DNA of 64,000 nucleotides from NCBI RefSeq assembly GCF_003666685.1, contig NZ_RCIZ01000001.1:372001-436000 (forward strand), written 5' to 3'. Both the position numbers and the translations under genes were made by a program. A model generated the notes under the pieces. The model made no database searches. It was not told the origin of the DNA and worked only from the letters and a program-made list of their open reading frames with translations. Shown here piece after piece: positions 34,521 to 43,550 of this stretch. How positions within the stretch are numbered: position 1 is the first letter of the stretch; each line of letters starts with the position of its first letter. Source of the DNA: Mesorhizobium sp. YM1C-6-2 (GTDB lineage: Bacteria > Pseudomonadota > Alphaproteobacteria > Rhizobiales > Rhizobiaceae).

Positions 34521-36100
34521 CTTCAAGGGTAGCTTTGCCCGTGTCGGGAGGCGGACGTGCCGCCGCGGCAGTTGCCGTGCTCGGCCTGCTGCTGGCCGGG
34601 GCCGGCCTGCTGCCGGCCGCTCATGCCGGCGGTCAGCTCAATTCCGGAGCGATCGACGGCGGTTTCGTGCAGGCGGGAGTCAGCGCAACGACGGCCGTCC
34701 AGAAGGTCAAGCTCGGGCTGAACAAGTCCGTCGTCGTCGACCTGCCGGCCGACGCCTACGACATACTCGTCGCCAACCCGGCTGTCGCCGACGCGGTGAC
34801 GCGCACGGCGCGCCGCATCTATCTGTTCGGCAAGTCGGTCGGCGAGACCAACATCTTCGTCTTCGGTCCCGGCGGCGAGCAGATCGTCAGCCTCGACTTG
34901 GCTGTGGAGCGCGACACGACCGGCGTCGAGGAATACATCAAGCGCTTCATCCCGACCTCCGACGTGAAGGTCGAGCTGATCAATGACAACGTGGTGCTGA
35001 CCGGTACGGTCGAGACGCCGCTCGACGCCTCCCGCGCCGCGCAGATCGCCAACATGCTGGTGCGCGGCGGTGAAGCGACCACCGGTCAGTATTCGCAGAC
35101 GGCGGCGGCGAGCAGCGACGGCGGCGGCGTCGACATCAACAACCCGGATTCCTCGCGCCAGATCAGCGGCATCGTCAACCTGATCCAGATCATCGGCGAA
35201 GACCAGGTGATGCTGAAGGTCACGGTCGCCGAGATCAGCCGCAACGTGATGAAGGCTCTCAATGTCGGCCTGATGGCGGAGGGATCTTCCGACGGGATAA
35301 GCTGGGGTGCGATCAGCGAGAACGCGCTCGGATTGGGCAGTGTCGTTCCCAACAAAGCGTCGATAGGCGCCGCGGTCGGCAACACGCTGATCGATGCCTA
35401 TATGCAGGCGATGGAGCAGGCCGGCGTCATGAAGACGCTGGCGGAGCCGACCTTGACCGCGGTGTCGGGCGAGCAGGCGACGTTCCGGGTCGGCGGTGAA
35501 TTCAACGTTCTCAACAGCGTCAGCAGCGCGCGCAGCGACGACAACCGGGATGGCGACGTCCAGCTCTCATACGAGAAGATCGAATATGGCATCGGCCTCG
35601 AGTTCAGGCCTGTGGTCCTCTCGCCGGGACGCATCAGCCTGAAGGTCCGCACGGCCGTCTCGGAGCCGACCAACGAGTCTCCCGGCTTTGCCAGCGGCGG
35701 CAGGGGCGTGACGGTGAACATGCTGTCGATCCGCAGGCGCCTCGCCGACACCACGGTGGAACTTCCCTCCGGCGGCTCGATGATGATCGCCGGCCTGGTG
35801 CGCGACGATGTCAGGCAGGCCGTGAACGGGTTGCCCGGCCTGTCGAAGCTGCCGGTGCTCGGCACGCTCTTCCGCAGCCGCGACTTCGTGCGCAACGAAA
35901 CCGAGCTGGTCATCATCGTGACGCCCTACATCGCCCGGCCGACGGCGCGTAACCAGCTCGCCAAGCCGGACGACAATTTTAATGCCGCAAGCGACGGCGC
36001 CGCCATGTTCCTCGGCCGCGTCAACCGCGTCTACGGCACGATGCAGACCGATCTGCCCAACGGCCGCTATCACGGCGTCGTCGGCTTTATCTACAAATGA
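34517..36100 (+). CDS. cpaC: Outer-membrane secretin CpaC (RcpA)
   Basis: The 527-residue secretin through which the Tad pilus exits. It has a long signal region (GRAAAAVAVLGLLLAGAGLL), an N-domain (about 60-135), BON-like repeats and a C-terminal secretin domain from about 220, with conserved VLNSVSSARS, VGLEFRPVV-type sequence (read IGLEFRPVVLSPGRISLKV) and ELVIIVTPYIARP. Start and stop overlap cpaB and cpaD in ATGA junctions, so all three are translationally coupled. Confidence 0.94.
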   Translation: MTSRVALPVSGGGRAAAAVAVLGLLLAGAGLLPAAHAGGQLNSGAIDGGFVQAGVSATTAVQKVKLGLNKSVVVDLPADAYDILVANPAVADAVTRTARRIYLFGKSVGETNIFVFGPGGEQIVSLDLAVERDTTGVEEYIKRFIPTSDVKVELINDNVVLTGTVETPLDASRAAQIANMLVRGGEATTGQYSQTAAASSDGGGVDINNPDSSRQISGIVNLIQIIGEDQVMLKVTVAEISRNVMKALNVGLMAEGSSDGISWGAISENALGLGSVVPNKASIGAAVGNTLIDAYMQAMEQAGVMKTLAEPTLTAVSGEQATFRVGGEFNVLNSVSSARSDDNRDGDVQLSYEKIEYGIGLEFRPVVLSPGRISLKVRTAVSEPTNESPGFASGGRGVTVNMLSIRRRLADTTVELPSGGSMMIAGLVRDDVRQAVNGLPGLSKLPVLGTLFRSRDFVRNETELVIIVTPYIARPTARNQLAKPDDNFNAASDGAAMFLGRVNRVYGTMQTDLPNGRYHGVVGFIYK

Positions 36101-36789
36101 GCGGGGTCCAGGGCATGTCCGTTGCGTTCAAGGGGAAGGCAGCCATCGTGCTGGCGGCGGCGGCCGTCGCGCTTCTGTCGGGCTGTGCGAAGCGCGATTC
36201 GATCACGGTCGGCGCGGTTCCGGACGACTACCGCACCAACCATCCGATCATCATCGCCGAGAAGGAGGAGACGCTCGACCTGCCCGTCGGCGCGAGCGAC
36301 CGCGGCGCCACCGCCTCGCAGCGCGCCTCGCTGGAAGGCTTCCTCGCCGGCTATGACAAGTCGGCCGCGCCGGCTTTGACGATCATCGCGCCGTCCGGCT
36401 CCGCCAATGCGCGCGCCGCGGCGGATGTCGCCCGCGACTTCGCCCATATCGCCAAGAAGAACGGGGTGCCGGCGAGCCGCATCATGATCGCCTCCTATCA
36501 GGCCTCGCCCGAAGAGGTGTCGGCCCCGGTGCGGGTGTCGTTCGCCGCCATGCGGGCGCAGACCGACAAATGCGGCCGCTGGCCGGAGGACCTCCTCCAG
36601 ACCAGCGAGAACAAGCACTACGCGAATTTCGGCTGCTCCTACCAGAACAACGTGGCCGCACAGATCGCCAATCCGTCCGACCTGCTCGGCCCGCGCAAGC
36701 AGTCGCCCATCGACGCTGCCAACCGCGAGGGCGTCATAGCCGACTACCAGGCCAATGGCGCGCTTCTCAACGAGAACATCGGCTTCTGA
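36097..36789 (+). CDS. cpaD: Pilus assembly lipoprotein CpaD
   Basis: A 230-residue protein of the CpaD family, with a lipoprotein signal ending VALLSGCAKRD (lipobox LSGC). CpaD is an outer-membrane partner or pilotin of the secretin. Conserved stretches are YRTNHPIIIAEKEETLDLPV and the C-terminal NFGCSYQNNVAAQIANPSDLL. It starts in an ATGA overlap with cpaC; an internal ATG at 36115 gives the same lipoprotein. Confidence 0.91.
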   Translation: MSGVQGMSVAFKGKAAIVLAAAAVALLSGCAKRDSITVGAVPDDYRTNHPIIIAEKEETLDLPVGASDRGATASQRASLEGFLAGYDKSAAPALTIIAPSGSANARAAADVARDFAHIAKKNGVPASRIMIASYQASPEEVSAPVRVSFAAMRAQTDKCGRWPEDLLQTSENKHYANFGCSYQNNVAAQIANPSDLLGPRKQSPIDAANREGVIADYQANGALLNENIGF

Positions 36790-36816
36790 TGTGCACGGAA
36801 TTGGGGTGAGGGCAAT

Positions 36817-38100
36817 ATGACGAATCTGGCTTACGACAGCCCTGAGGACAACGAGGCGGCGACGCCGGAGATGGCCGCCTTGCAGGCGCTGCGCCCGGTG
36901 CCGCGCATCTCCATTCAGGCGTTTTGCGAAACGGAAGGTGTCGCCCAGCCGATCGAGCGGGCCGGCGAGGACCGCCGCATGTCCAGGGCGCACCTCAAGG
37001 TTCATATGGGCGGGGTTGCGACGGCGATCGAGCTTTATCAGACGGCGCCGACCCCGAACCTGATCATTCTGGAGTCGCGCAAGGAGCCGAGGGAGATGCT
37101 GCAATCCCTCAACGAGCTCGCCGAACATTGCGACCCCAGCACCAAGGTGGTCGTCATCGGGCACTACAACGATGTCGGCCTCTACCGCGAGCTGATCCGT
37201 TCCGGCATCTCCGAATATGTCGTTGCGCCGATCTCCATGGCCGATGTGGTGAGCGTCGTCTCCACCATCTTCGTCGACCCCGAAGCGGAGCCGATCGGCC
37301 GCTCGATCGCCTTCATCGGCGCCAAGGGCGGAACCGGCTCCTCGACCATCGCGCACAACGTCGCCTGGGCGATGTCGTCGCTGTTCAAGTCCGAAGTGGT
37401 GGTCGCCGACCTCGACCTCGCCTTCGGCACGGCGAACATCAATTTCGACCAGGATCCGGCGCAGGGCATCGCGGAAGCAGTCTTCTCGCCCGAGCGCATC
37501 GACGAAGTCTATCTCGACCGTCTGCTGGCCCAGTGCTCCGAGCATCTTTCGCTGCTCGCCGCGCCCTCGACGCTGGAGCGCGTCTACGACTTCGACCACG
37601 ACGCCTTCACGCAGATCATCGACACCGCGCAGCGCAGCGCGCCGCTGCTCGTGCTCGACATGCCGCATGTCTGGACCGGCTGGTCGAGGGCGACCCTCAC
37701 CAAGGCGGACGAGGTCGTCGTCACGGCGACGCCGGAGCTCGCCAACCTGCGCAACACCAAGAACCTCATCGACATGCTGAAGCGGCTCCGGCCCAATGAC
37801 CCGCCGCCGAAGCTGATCATCAATCAGGCCGGCGTGCCCAAGCGTCCCGAGATCAAGCCCAATGACTTCTCCGAACCGCTGGGCATCACGCCGATCGCCG
37901 TCATTCCGTTCGAGCCGCTGCTGTTCGGCAACGCCGCCAATAATGGGCGCATGCTCGGCGAGATGGATGCCGCCCACCCGGTGACAGCAGTCATGAACGA
38001 CATCGCGCATGTGCTGACGGGGCGCAGCGAGGTCAAGGCGAAGAAGAAGGCCGCGCTGGGCGGCCTGCTCGGAAAGCTCGCACTGAAGAAGAAGAAATAG
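36817..38100 (+). CDS. cpaE: Pilus assembly ATPase-like protein CpaE
   Basis: A 427-residue MinD/ParA-like protein with a receiver-like N-terminal domain (about 55-150: NLIILESRKEPREMLQSLNE, then VVVIGHYNDV). The ATPase-like part begins IAFIGAKGGTGSSTIAHNVA. Its deviant Walker A keeps the signature lysine (AKGG) but has Ser where the P-loop lysine is usual. Family members localise the pilus machine at the cell pole. The C-terminus is a run of lysines. Confidence 0.9.
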   Translation: MTNLAYDSPEDNEAATPEMAALQALRPVPRISIQAFCETEGVAQPIERAGEDRRMSRAHLKVHMGGVATAIELYQTAPTPNLIILESRKEPREMLQSLNELAEHCDPSTKVVVIGHYNDVGLYRELIRSGISEYVVAPISMADVVSVVSTIFVDPEAEPIGRSIAFIGAKGGTGSSTIAHNVAWAMSSLFKSEVVVADLDLAFGTANINFDQDPAQGIAEAVFSPERIDEVYLDRLLAQCSEHLSLLAAPSTLERVYDFDHDAFTQIIDTAQRSAPLLVLDMPHVWTGWSRATLTKADEVVVTATPELANLRNTKNLIDMLKRLRPNDPPPKLIINQAGVPKRPEIKPNDFSEPLGITPIAVIPFEPLLFGNAANNGRMLGEMDAAHPVTAVMNDIAHVLTGRSEVKAKKKAALGGLLGKLALKKKK

Positions 38101-38134
38101 GTTGAGAAGAACAGACTGGGCGGATCGGTAGAAG

Positions 38135-39625
38135 ATGTTCGGCAGAAGAGGCAACGACGAAGGCACGAGAGTGATGCCGGAATTCCGGCCACCCGTGCAG
38201 CCAGCGGTAGAGCCGCCGGCGCCCGCGCCCCAAGCGCCGGAGCTCAAGCCGGTGGCAGCATCGGCCGCGCCGCCCGTCGTGCGCCGTCCGATCGAGGCGC
38301 CGCCGACGGTGCCTGAACCGCGTCGGCTCCAGCGCGAGCGCAGCGAGAGCTATTACGACACCAAGAGCCAGGTCTTCTCGGCGCTGATCGACACGATCGA
38401 CCTGTCGCAGCTCGCCAAGCTCGATCCCGACAGCGCGCGCGAGGAAATCCGCGACATCGTCAACGACATTATCGCGATCAAGAATTTCGCGATGTCGATC
38501 GCCGAGCAGGAAGAGCTGCTCGAGGATATCTGCAACGACGTGCTGGGCTACGGCCCGCTCGAGCCGCTGCTCGCCCGCGACGACATCGCCGACATCATGG
38601 TCAACGGCTCGAAGAACGTCTACATCGAGGTCAACGGCAAGGTCGAGCAGACCGGTATCCGCTTCCGCGACAACCAGCAGCTGCTCAACATCTGCCAGCG
38701 CATCGTCAGCCAGGTCGGACGCCGCGTCGACGAATCCTCCCCGATCTGCGACGCCCGCCTTCCCGACGGGTCGCGCGTCAACGTGATCGCGCCGCCGCTC
38801 GCCATCGACGGCACCGCGCTCACCATCCGCAAGTTCAAGAAGGACAAGCTGACGCTCGACCAGATCATGAAGTTCGGCGCCATCTCGCCGGCCGGCGCCG
38901 AGGTGCTGAAGATCATCGGGCGCGTGCGCTGCAACGTCATCATCTCGGGCGGCACCGGCTCGGGCAAGACGACGCTCCTCAACTGCCTGACCAATTACGT
39001 CGACCGCGAGGAGCGCGTCATCACCTGCGAGGACTCGGCCGAGCTGCAACTGCAGCAGCCGCATGTGGTGCGTCTCGAGACGCGCCCGCCCAACCTCGAA
39101 GGCGAGGGCGAGGTGACCATGCGCGACCTGGTCAAGAACTGCCTGCGCATGCGCCCCGAGCGCATCATCGTCGGCGAGGTGCGCGGCCCCGAGGTCTTCG
39201 ACCTGCTCCAGGCGATGAACACCGGCCATGACGGCTCGATGGGCACTATCCACTCCAACAGCCCGCGCGAATGCCTGAACCGCATGGAATCGATGATCGC
39301 CATGGGTGGCTACACCCTGCCACAGAGGACGGTACGCGAGATCATCGTCGGCTCTGTCGACGTCATCATCCAGGCGGCGCGCCTGCGCGACGGCTCCCGC
39401 CGCATCACCCACATCACCGAGGTGATCGGCATGGAAGGCGACGTCATCATCACGCAGGATCTCGTCCTCTACAACATCAAGGGCGAGGACGCCGGCGGCA
39501 GGCTGATCGGCGAGCATGTTTCGACCGGCGTCGGCCGGCCGCATTTCTGGGAGCGCGCGCGCTACTATGGCGAGGAACAGCGGCTGGCCTCGGCGCTGGA
39601 CTCGATGGAGAAGCGTGCAAGCTGA
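38135..39625 (+). CDS. cpaF: Pilus assembly ATPase CpaF (TadA)
   Basis: A 496-residue secretion ATPase that drives Flp pilus assembly. A Pro-rich N-terminus is followed by the family helical domain ([20 protein letters not shown]), Walker [14 protein letters not shown] (about 270-282), the Asp box [20 protein letters not shown] and Walker [17 protein letters not shown]. It is the only complete ATPase motor in the locus and lies 34 bp after cpaE. Confidence 0.95.
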   Translation: MFGRRGNDEGTRVMPEFRPPVQPAVEPPAPAPQAPELKPVAASAAPPVVRRPIEAPPTVPEPRRLQRERSESYYDTKSQVFSALIDTIDLSQLAKLDPDSAREEIRDIVNDIIAIKNFAMSIAEQEELLEDICNDVLGYGPLEPLLARDDIADIMVNGSKNVYIEVNGKVEQTGIRFRDNQQLLNICQRIVSQVGRRVDESSPICDARLPDGSRVNVIAPPLAIDGTALTIRKFKKDKLTLDQIMKFGAISPAGAEVLKIIGRVRCNVIISGGTGSGKTTLLNCLTNYVDREERVITCEDSAELQLQQPHVVRLETRPPNLEGEGEVTMRDLVKNCLRMRPERIIVGEVRGPEVFDLLQAMNTGHDGSMGTIHSNSPRECLNRMESMIAMGGYTLPQRTVREIIVGSVDVIIQAARLRDGSRRITHITEVIGMEGDVIITQDLVLYNIKGEDAGGRLIGEHVSTGVGRPHFWERARYYGEEQRLASALDSMEKRAS

Positions 39626-39652
39626 TGCGCGGATCGGGAAAAAGCTGAGGCA

Positions 39653-40666
39653 ATGTTCGGCGTCGACACCACCGTACTGGTCTTCATCGTGCTCGCCGGC
39701 TTCAGCGCCGGTGCGGTCGCCTACGCGTTTCTGTTCAACACCATCGCCGAGGAAAAGACTACCGAGCGGCGGCTCGACACTGTCAAGAAGGCGGAGACCG
39801 ACCGGTCGGTCGTAAAGGCGAATCGCGATCGAGTCGCGGAAGCCGCGAAGCGCAGGAAGTCGGTGCAGGATTCGCTGAAGGAGCTCGACGCCAAGCATCT
39901 CGCCACTGACAAGAATGTCCGCAAGCCGCCCCTGAGGGTTCAGCTCAAGCAGGCCGGTCTGCAGGTCTCCGTCGAGCGCTTCTACATCTATTCGGCCGTC
40001 TGCGGCATCGTGCTGACGGTGCTTGCCTATTTCGCCGGTGCGCCACTGCTCATCCTGCCGGGTGCGCTCCTCGCCGGCGCGCTCGGCCTGCCGCGCTGGT
40101 TCGTTTCGTTTCTCCGCGCCCGGCGGGTGAAGGCGTTCCTCAACGAGTTTCCCAACGCGCTCGACGTCATCGTGCGCGCGGTGAAGTCCGGCCTGCCGCT
40201 GAACGACGGCATCAGGCTGATCGCCTCGGAGGCGCAGGAGCCGGTGAAGACGGAGTTCCGCCGCATCGTCGAGGCGCAGCAGGTCGGCATATCGATCCCG
40301 GACGCAGCGCTGCGCATGCAGGAGACGATGCCCTGCCCCGAGGCGGGCTTCTTCGGCATCGTCATCCAGATCCAGCAGCAGGCCGGCGGCAATTTGTCGG
40401 AAGCACTGGGCAACCTGTCGCGCGTCCTGCGCGACCGCAAGAAGATGAAGGCGAAGGTCCAAGCGCTGTCGATGGAGGCCAAGGCCTCTGCCGCCATCAT
40501 CGGCGCGCTGCCCTTCATCGTCGCCTTCCTGGTCTACATGTCCAGCCCGAACTACATCATGCCGCTGTTCACGACCAGCACCGGTCACCTCATCCTCGGC
40601 GTGTCCGGACTCTGGATGTCGATCGGCATCTTCGTGATGCGCAAGATGATGAACTTCGAAGTGTAG
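39653..40666 (+). CDS. tadB: Tad pilus inner-membrane protein TadB
   Basis: A 337-residue type II secretion F-domain protein. It has an N-terminal helix (VLVFIVLAGFSAGAVAYAFL), a charged cytoplasmic segment, a helix pair near 120-160, the T2SF domain with FPNALDVIVRAVKSGLPLND and ALRMQETMPCPEAGFFGIVI, and a C-terminal helix pair. It forms the inner-membrane platform with TadC. It starts 27 bp after cpaF. Confidence 0.94.
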   Translation: MFGVDTTVLVFIVLAGFSAGAVAYAFLFNTIAEEKTTERRLDTVKKAETDRSVVKANRDRVAEAAKRRKSVQDSLKELDAKHLATDKNVRKPPLRVQLKQAGLQVSVERFYIYSAVCGIVLTVLAYFAGAPLLILPGALLAGALGLPRWFVSFLRARRVKAFLNEFPNALDVIVRAVKSGLPLNDGIRLIASEAQEPVKTEFRRIVEAQQVGISIPDAALRMQETMPCPEAGFFGIVIQIQQQAGGNLSEALGNLSRVLRDRKKMKAKVQALSMEAKASAAIIGALPFIVAFLVYMSSPNYIMPLFTTSTGHLILGVSGLWMSIGIFVMRKMMNFEV

Positions 40667-40676
40667 GGGGCGCACC

Positions 40677-41696
40677 ATGACCGCTCAAGTCGTCAAGGGC
40701 CTCACCGATCCGGTCTTCCTGATCGCCCTGCTCGTCGGCATCGCCGTCTTCGCCACCTTCTTCACGCTGATGCCGTCGCTCGCCGGCAACACGTTGAAGT
40801 CGCGAATGAAATCGGTGGCGCTGGAGCGCGACGAGCTGCGCATCAAGCAGCGCGCCCGGCTCGCCGCCGAGGCTGACCGCCGCCGCAAGGGCCTGCGCGA
40901 GGAGCAGTCGCTCGGCATGCGCGCCATCGTCGACCGGCTCGACCTCCGGCGCGCGCTCGCCGACGAGAACACCGTCGCCAAGCTGAAGGTCGCCGGCTTC
41001 CGCGGCCAGAATCCGCTCACGCGTTTCCTGTTCTTCCGGCTTGTGCTGCCGTTCGTCTTCTTCTTCGCTGCCGCCGCTTACGTGTTCCTGCTCGGCGGCC
41101 TGCCGGAGCAGCCGCTCATCATCAAGGGTTTCGTCTGCATCCTCGCTGCCTATGGCGGCTTCTACGCGCCGGTTCTCTACGTCAACAACCGCGCCACCAA
41201 GCGCAAGCAGTCGATCCAGCTCGCATGGCCCGACGCGCTCGACCTGATGCTGATCTGCGTGGAGTCGGGCATGTCGATCGAGGCCGCGATCAGGAAGGTG
41301 GCCGACGAGATCGGCGGCCAGTCGGTCGGGCTGGCCGAGGAACTGATACTGACCAATGCCGAGCTCTCCTATCTTCCCGAACGCCGGCAGGCCTACGAGA
41401 ACCTGAATGCCCGCACCGGGCTGGAATCGGTGAAATCGGTGACCCAGGCGCTGATCCAGGCCGAGCGTTATGGCACGCCGGTCGCCCACGCGCTGCGCGT
41501 GCTCGCCAATGAGAGTCGCGACATGCGCATGAACGCCGCGGAGAAGAAGGCCGCCGCGCTGCCGCCCAAGCTCACCGTGCCGATGATCCTGTTCTTCCTG
41601 CCGGTGCTTTTTGCGATCATCCTCGGTCCCGCCGCCATCCAGGTCAGCGCGCGTGGCGGCCTGTTCGGCGACAGCCAGAAGGTCGACCATCAGTAG
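40677..41696 (+). CDS. tadC: Tad pilus inner-membrane protein TadC
   Basis: The 339-residue partner of TadB with the same T2SF architecture: an N-terminal helix, a charged coil (about 45-85), two helices near 120-165, then the F-domain with WPDALDLMLICVESGMSIEA and VKSVTQALIQAERYGTPVAH, and a final helix (MILFFLPVLFAIILGPA). It starts 10 bp after tadB and is the last gene of the plus-strand operon, followed by an 8-bp hairpin. Confidence 0.94.
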   Translation: MTAQVVKGLTDPVFLIALLVGIAVFATFFTLMPSLAGNTLKSRMKSVALERDELRIKQRARLAAEADRRRKGLREEQSLGMRAIVDRLDLRRALADENTVAKLKVAGFRGQNPLTRFLFFRLVLPFVFFFAAAAYVFLLGGLPEQPLIIKGFVCILAAYGGFYAPVLYVNNRATKRKQSIQLAWPDALDLMLICVESGMSIEAAIRKVADEIGGQSVGLAEELILTNAELSYLPERRQAYENLNARTGLESVKSVTQALIQAERYGTPVAHALRVLANESRDMRMNAAEKKAAALPPKLTVPMILFFLPVLFAIILGPAAIQVSARGGLFGDSQKVDHQ

Positions 41697-41752
41697 ACGC
41701 GCATAGGGGCGTCTGCCCGGATCGACGACCGGCGTTCCCGCTCGCGCGTCGC

Positions 41753-41778
41753 GATGCCCGGATTTGTCCTCGGGCATC
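41753..41778 (+). terminator. Hairpin after tadC
   Basis: GATGCCCG (41753-41760) and CGGGCATC (41771-41778) form a perfect 8-bp stem with a 10-nt loop, 56 bp after the tadC stop. No T-run follows, so it may be a 3'-end processing signal rather than a classic terminator. The rest of the 234-bp gap to tadD shows nothing I can support. Confidence 0.4.
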
Positions 41779-41930
41779 TGTCAGCGTGAGTTAAGCAATT
41801 GAAATAGTTCGACCTTCCAGCTGCTTTGGCGCTGGACGATGCTCGGGAAAATCATGCCGAAGATCGTGGCGCCGCGCGCCTTGTCGTCAGGCTGAAACGT
41901 GCCGGTCGACGGTCGCCGATGGGAAGCCGC

Positions 41931-42752
41931 TCAGTTGACCTTGGACTTCTTCTTGTCGTCGTCCTTGAGCTGGCTCCAGGCGTTCTGCTGGGCCAGCATG
42001 CCGCGCAGATAGGTGACGTTGGCCTTCGCCTGTTCGGGTGAGAGTTCGGCGCTGGCAATCTTCTCCGCTTCCTCGAAGCGACCCTGCAGGCCGACGACGA
42101 GCGCCAGGTTCTGGCGAACGCGGCTGTCGGCGTTGGGCTGGCTGGAGGCCGAGCGCATATAGGTCTCAGCGGTCCTCAGATCGCCCTCCAGCACGTAGGA
42201 CATGCCAAGGTTGGAGAGGATCGAGGGATCGTTCGGCTTGAGGTCGAGCGCGCGGCGGTAGAGCTTGCGCGCCTCGCCGGACTTGCCCAACTGGTCGAGG
42301 ATCGCCGCTTCCGCCGACACCAGCTTCCAGTCCGGATATTCTGGCGTCTGCGCGCGGCGCACCGCGTCGAGCGCAGGCTCCAGTTCGCCGGCGCTGGCGA
42401 GCGCCTTGCCGTAGGCGGCGAGCACTTCGCGATCCTTGGGATAGGCGATGGCCAGCTTGCGCACGACGGCCAGCGACTGGTCGGTGCGGCCGTTCATCTG
42501 CAGCACCTGCGCATAGCGCATTGCCGTCGACTTGTCGGAAGGATCGGCGGCGTAGGATTTGCCGAGCGAGGCGCCCGTGTTGGCGAGTTCGCTGGCGGAC
42601 ATCTGTTCGACGGGCTTGCCGCCGTCCCTTGAAATGGAGCCGGTGGTCAGCTTGCTCGTGCCGCAACCCGCGACCGTTGCTGCCAACGTGATCGCGACTG
42701 TCGCCCGAAGCAATCTTTTTCTCGTTGCGTTCATCGAGCGGCTGGTCAACAT
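41931..42752 (-). CDS. tadD: Tad locus TPR lipoprotein TadD
   Basis: A 273-residue lipoprotein of the TadD family. The signal ends TLAATVAGCGTSK (lipobox VAGC), and five or so tetratricopeptide repeats follow, for example AMRYAQVLQMNGRTDQSLAV and PSILSNLGMSYVLEGDLRTA. It supports pilus secretion at the outer membrane. The ATG at 42752 has a GGGGGC site; a downstream ATG at 42734 has none. It is convergent with tadC, not part of that operon, and has a palindromic promoter region. Confidence 0.88.
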   Translation of the reverse strand: MLTSRSMNATRKRLLRATVAITLAATVAGCGTSKLTTGSISRDGGKPVEQMSASELANTGASLGKSYAADPSDKSTAMRYAQVLQMNGRTDQSLAVVRKLAIAYPKDREVLAAYGKALASAGELEPALDAVRRAQTPEYPDWKLVSAEAAILDQLGKSGEARKLYRRALDLKPNDPSILSNLGMSYVLEGDLRTAETYMRSASSQPNADSRVRQNLALVVGLQGRFEEAEKIASAELSPEQAKANVTYLRGMLAQQNAWSQLKDDDKKKSKVN

Positions 42753-42822
42753 CTGCCCCCGGGTCTCCCATTCGTCCGCGCGGCCCACCCGCAGGGGCCA
42801 AGCGTCGACCAGAAGCAATATT

Positions 42823-42838
42823 CCGTTAACCCTAACGG
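42823..42838. promoter_or_regulatory. Palindrome upstream of tadD
   Basis: CCGTTA (42823-42828) and TAACGG (42833-42838) form a perfect inverted repeat with a 4-bp centre, 70 bp before the tadD start; another TTAA follows at 42843. It is a candidate operator for tadD or for the acyltransferase gene on the other side. Confidence 0.35.
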
Positions 42839-43004
42839 ATCGTTAAAATGAGCAGTCGTGGCCTGAGGGCGTGGGCAATTTGGTCAAGATTGGCGAGGTG
42901 ACACAGCCGCCCCAGTCCGCTACGGAAAGCGCTTCGATGATCCAACCTGCATTTCCGCTTGAGCGGGAGTCTGGCGAAAAGCGCATTTGGGAAGGTTGAA
43001 GGAT

Positions 43005-43487
43005 ATGGACTTGTCCTCGCGTTATCCCGAGGTTCTATTTTACAACATGCACCTGACCGAGGTGCAGGAGGACGTCAGGATTGGAGCTGGCACGCGCATT
43101 GGGTCGTTTTCGCTGCTTCATGCTGGCGCTGTCATAGGCACAAACTGCTTGATCGGATCACATTGCAACATCTGTAGCTGTGAGATCGGCAACAACGTCT
43201 CCATCCAGACTGCATGTCACATTACGCGTGGGGTCACGATAGAGGATGACGTCTTCATCGGTCCGGGCGTTGTCACGCTCAATGACCCGTTGAATGGCGA
43301 TGCGCTTCGCTATCCGGTGATAATGAGGGGCGCGCGTATAGGAGGCGGGAGCTTGATTCTGCCTGGCGTGACGATTGGGGAGAACGCATTCGTGGGCGCC
43401 GGCAGCGTGGTCACGCGCGACATTGACAGCGGAGGAACTTCATTTGGAAACCCTGCGCGGGCGCGCGCCTTCGGCGGCCAGTCATGA
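43005..43487 (+). CDS. Hexapeptide-repeat acyltransferase
   Basis: A 160-residue left-handed beta-helix acyltransferase. The sequence is built of hexapeptide repeats (VRIGAGTRIGSFSLLHAGAV, ARIGGGSLILPGVTIGENAF) with the C-terminal GNPARARAF element, as in WlbB-like sugar N-acetyltransferases. The ATG at 43005 has AAGGAT just upstream; a TTG at 42987 is possible. It is the first gene of a cassette with a glycosyltransferase and a sulfotransferase, suggesting modification of a surface glycan. The base composition is less GC-rich than in the neighbouring Tad genes. Confidence 0.83.
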   Translation: MDLSSRYPEVLFYNMHLTEVQEDVRIGAGTRIGSFSLLHAGAVIGTNCLIGSHCNICSCEIGNNVSIQTACHITRGVTIEDDVFIGPGVVTLNDPLNGDALRYPVIMRGARIGGGSLILPGVTIGENAFVGAGSVVTRDIDSGGTSFGNPARARAFGGQS

Positions 43488-43550
43488 TTGTTGAAGGCTC
43501 GGGCATGGCTGGACCGCTCGTCGTTGTGCTGCGGGCAGGATCGCAGGCAC

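Noticed and set aside
38033-40678. Very long open frame (about 880 codons) on the minus strand opposite cpaE, cpaF and tadB
   Set aside because: It is the antisense of well-defined cpaF and tadB genes, with a His/Asp/Arg-rich composition typical of the reverse strand in GC-rich DNA.
41781-41930. Open frame continuing after the tadD stop, ending in a possible 24-residue peptide
   Set aside because: No ribosome site, unusual codons and no recognisable protein; chance is more likely.
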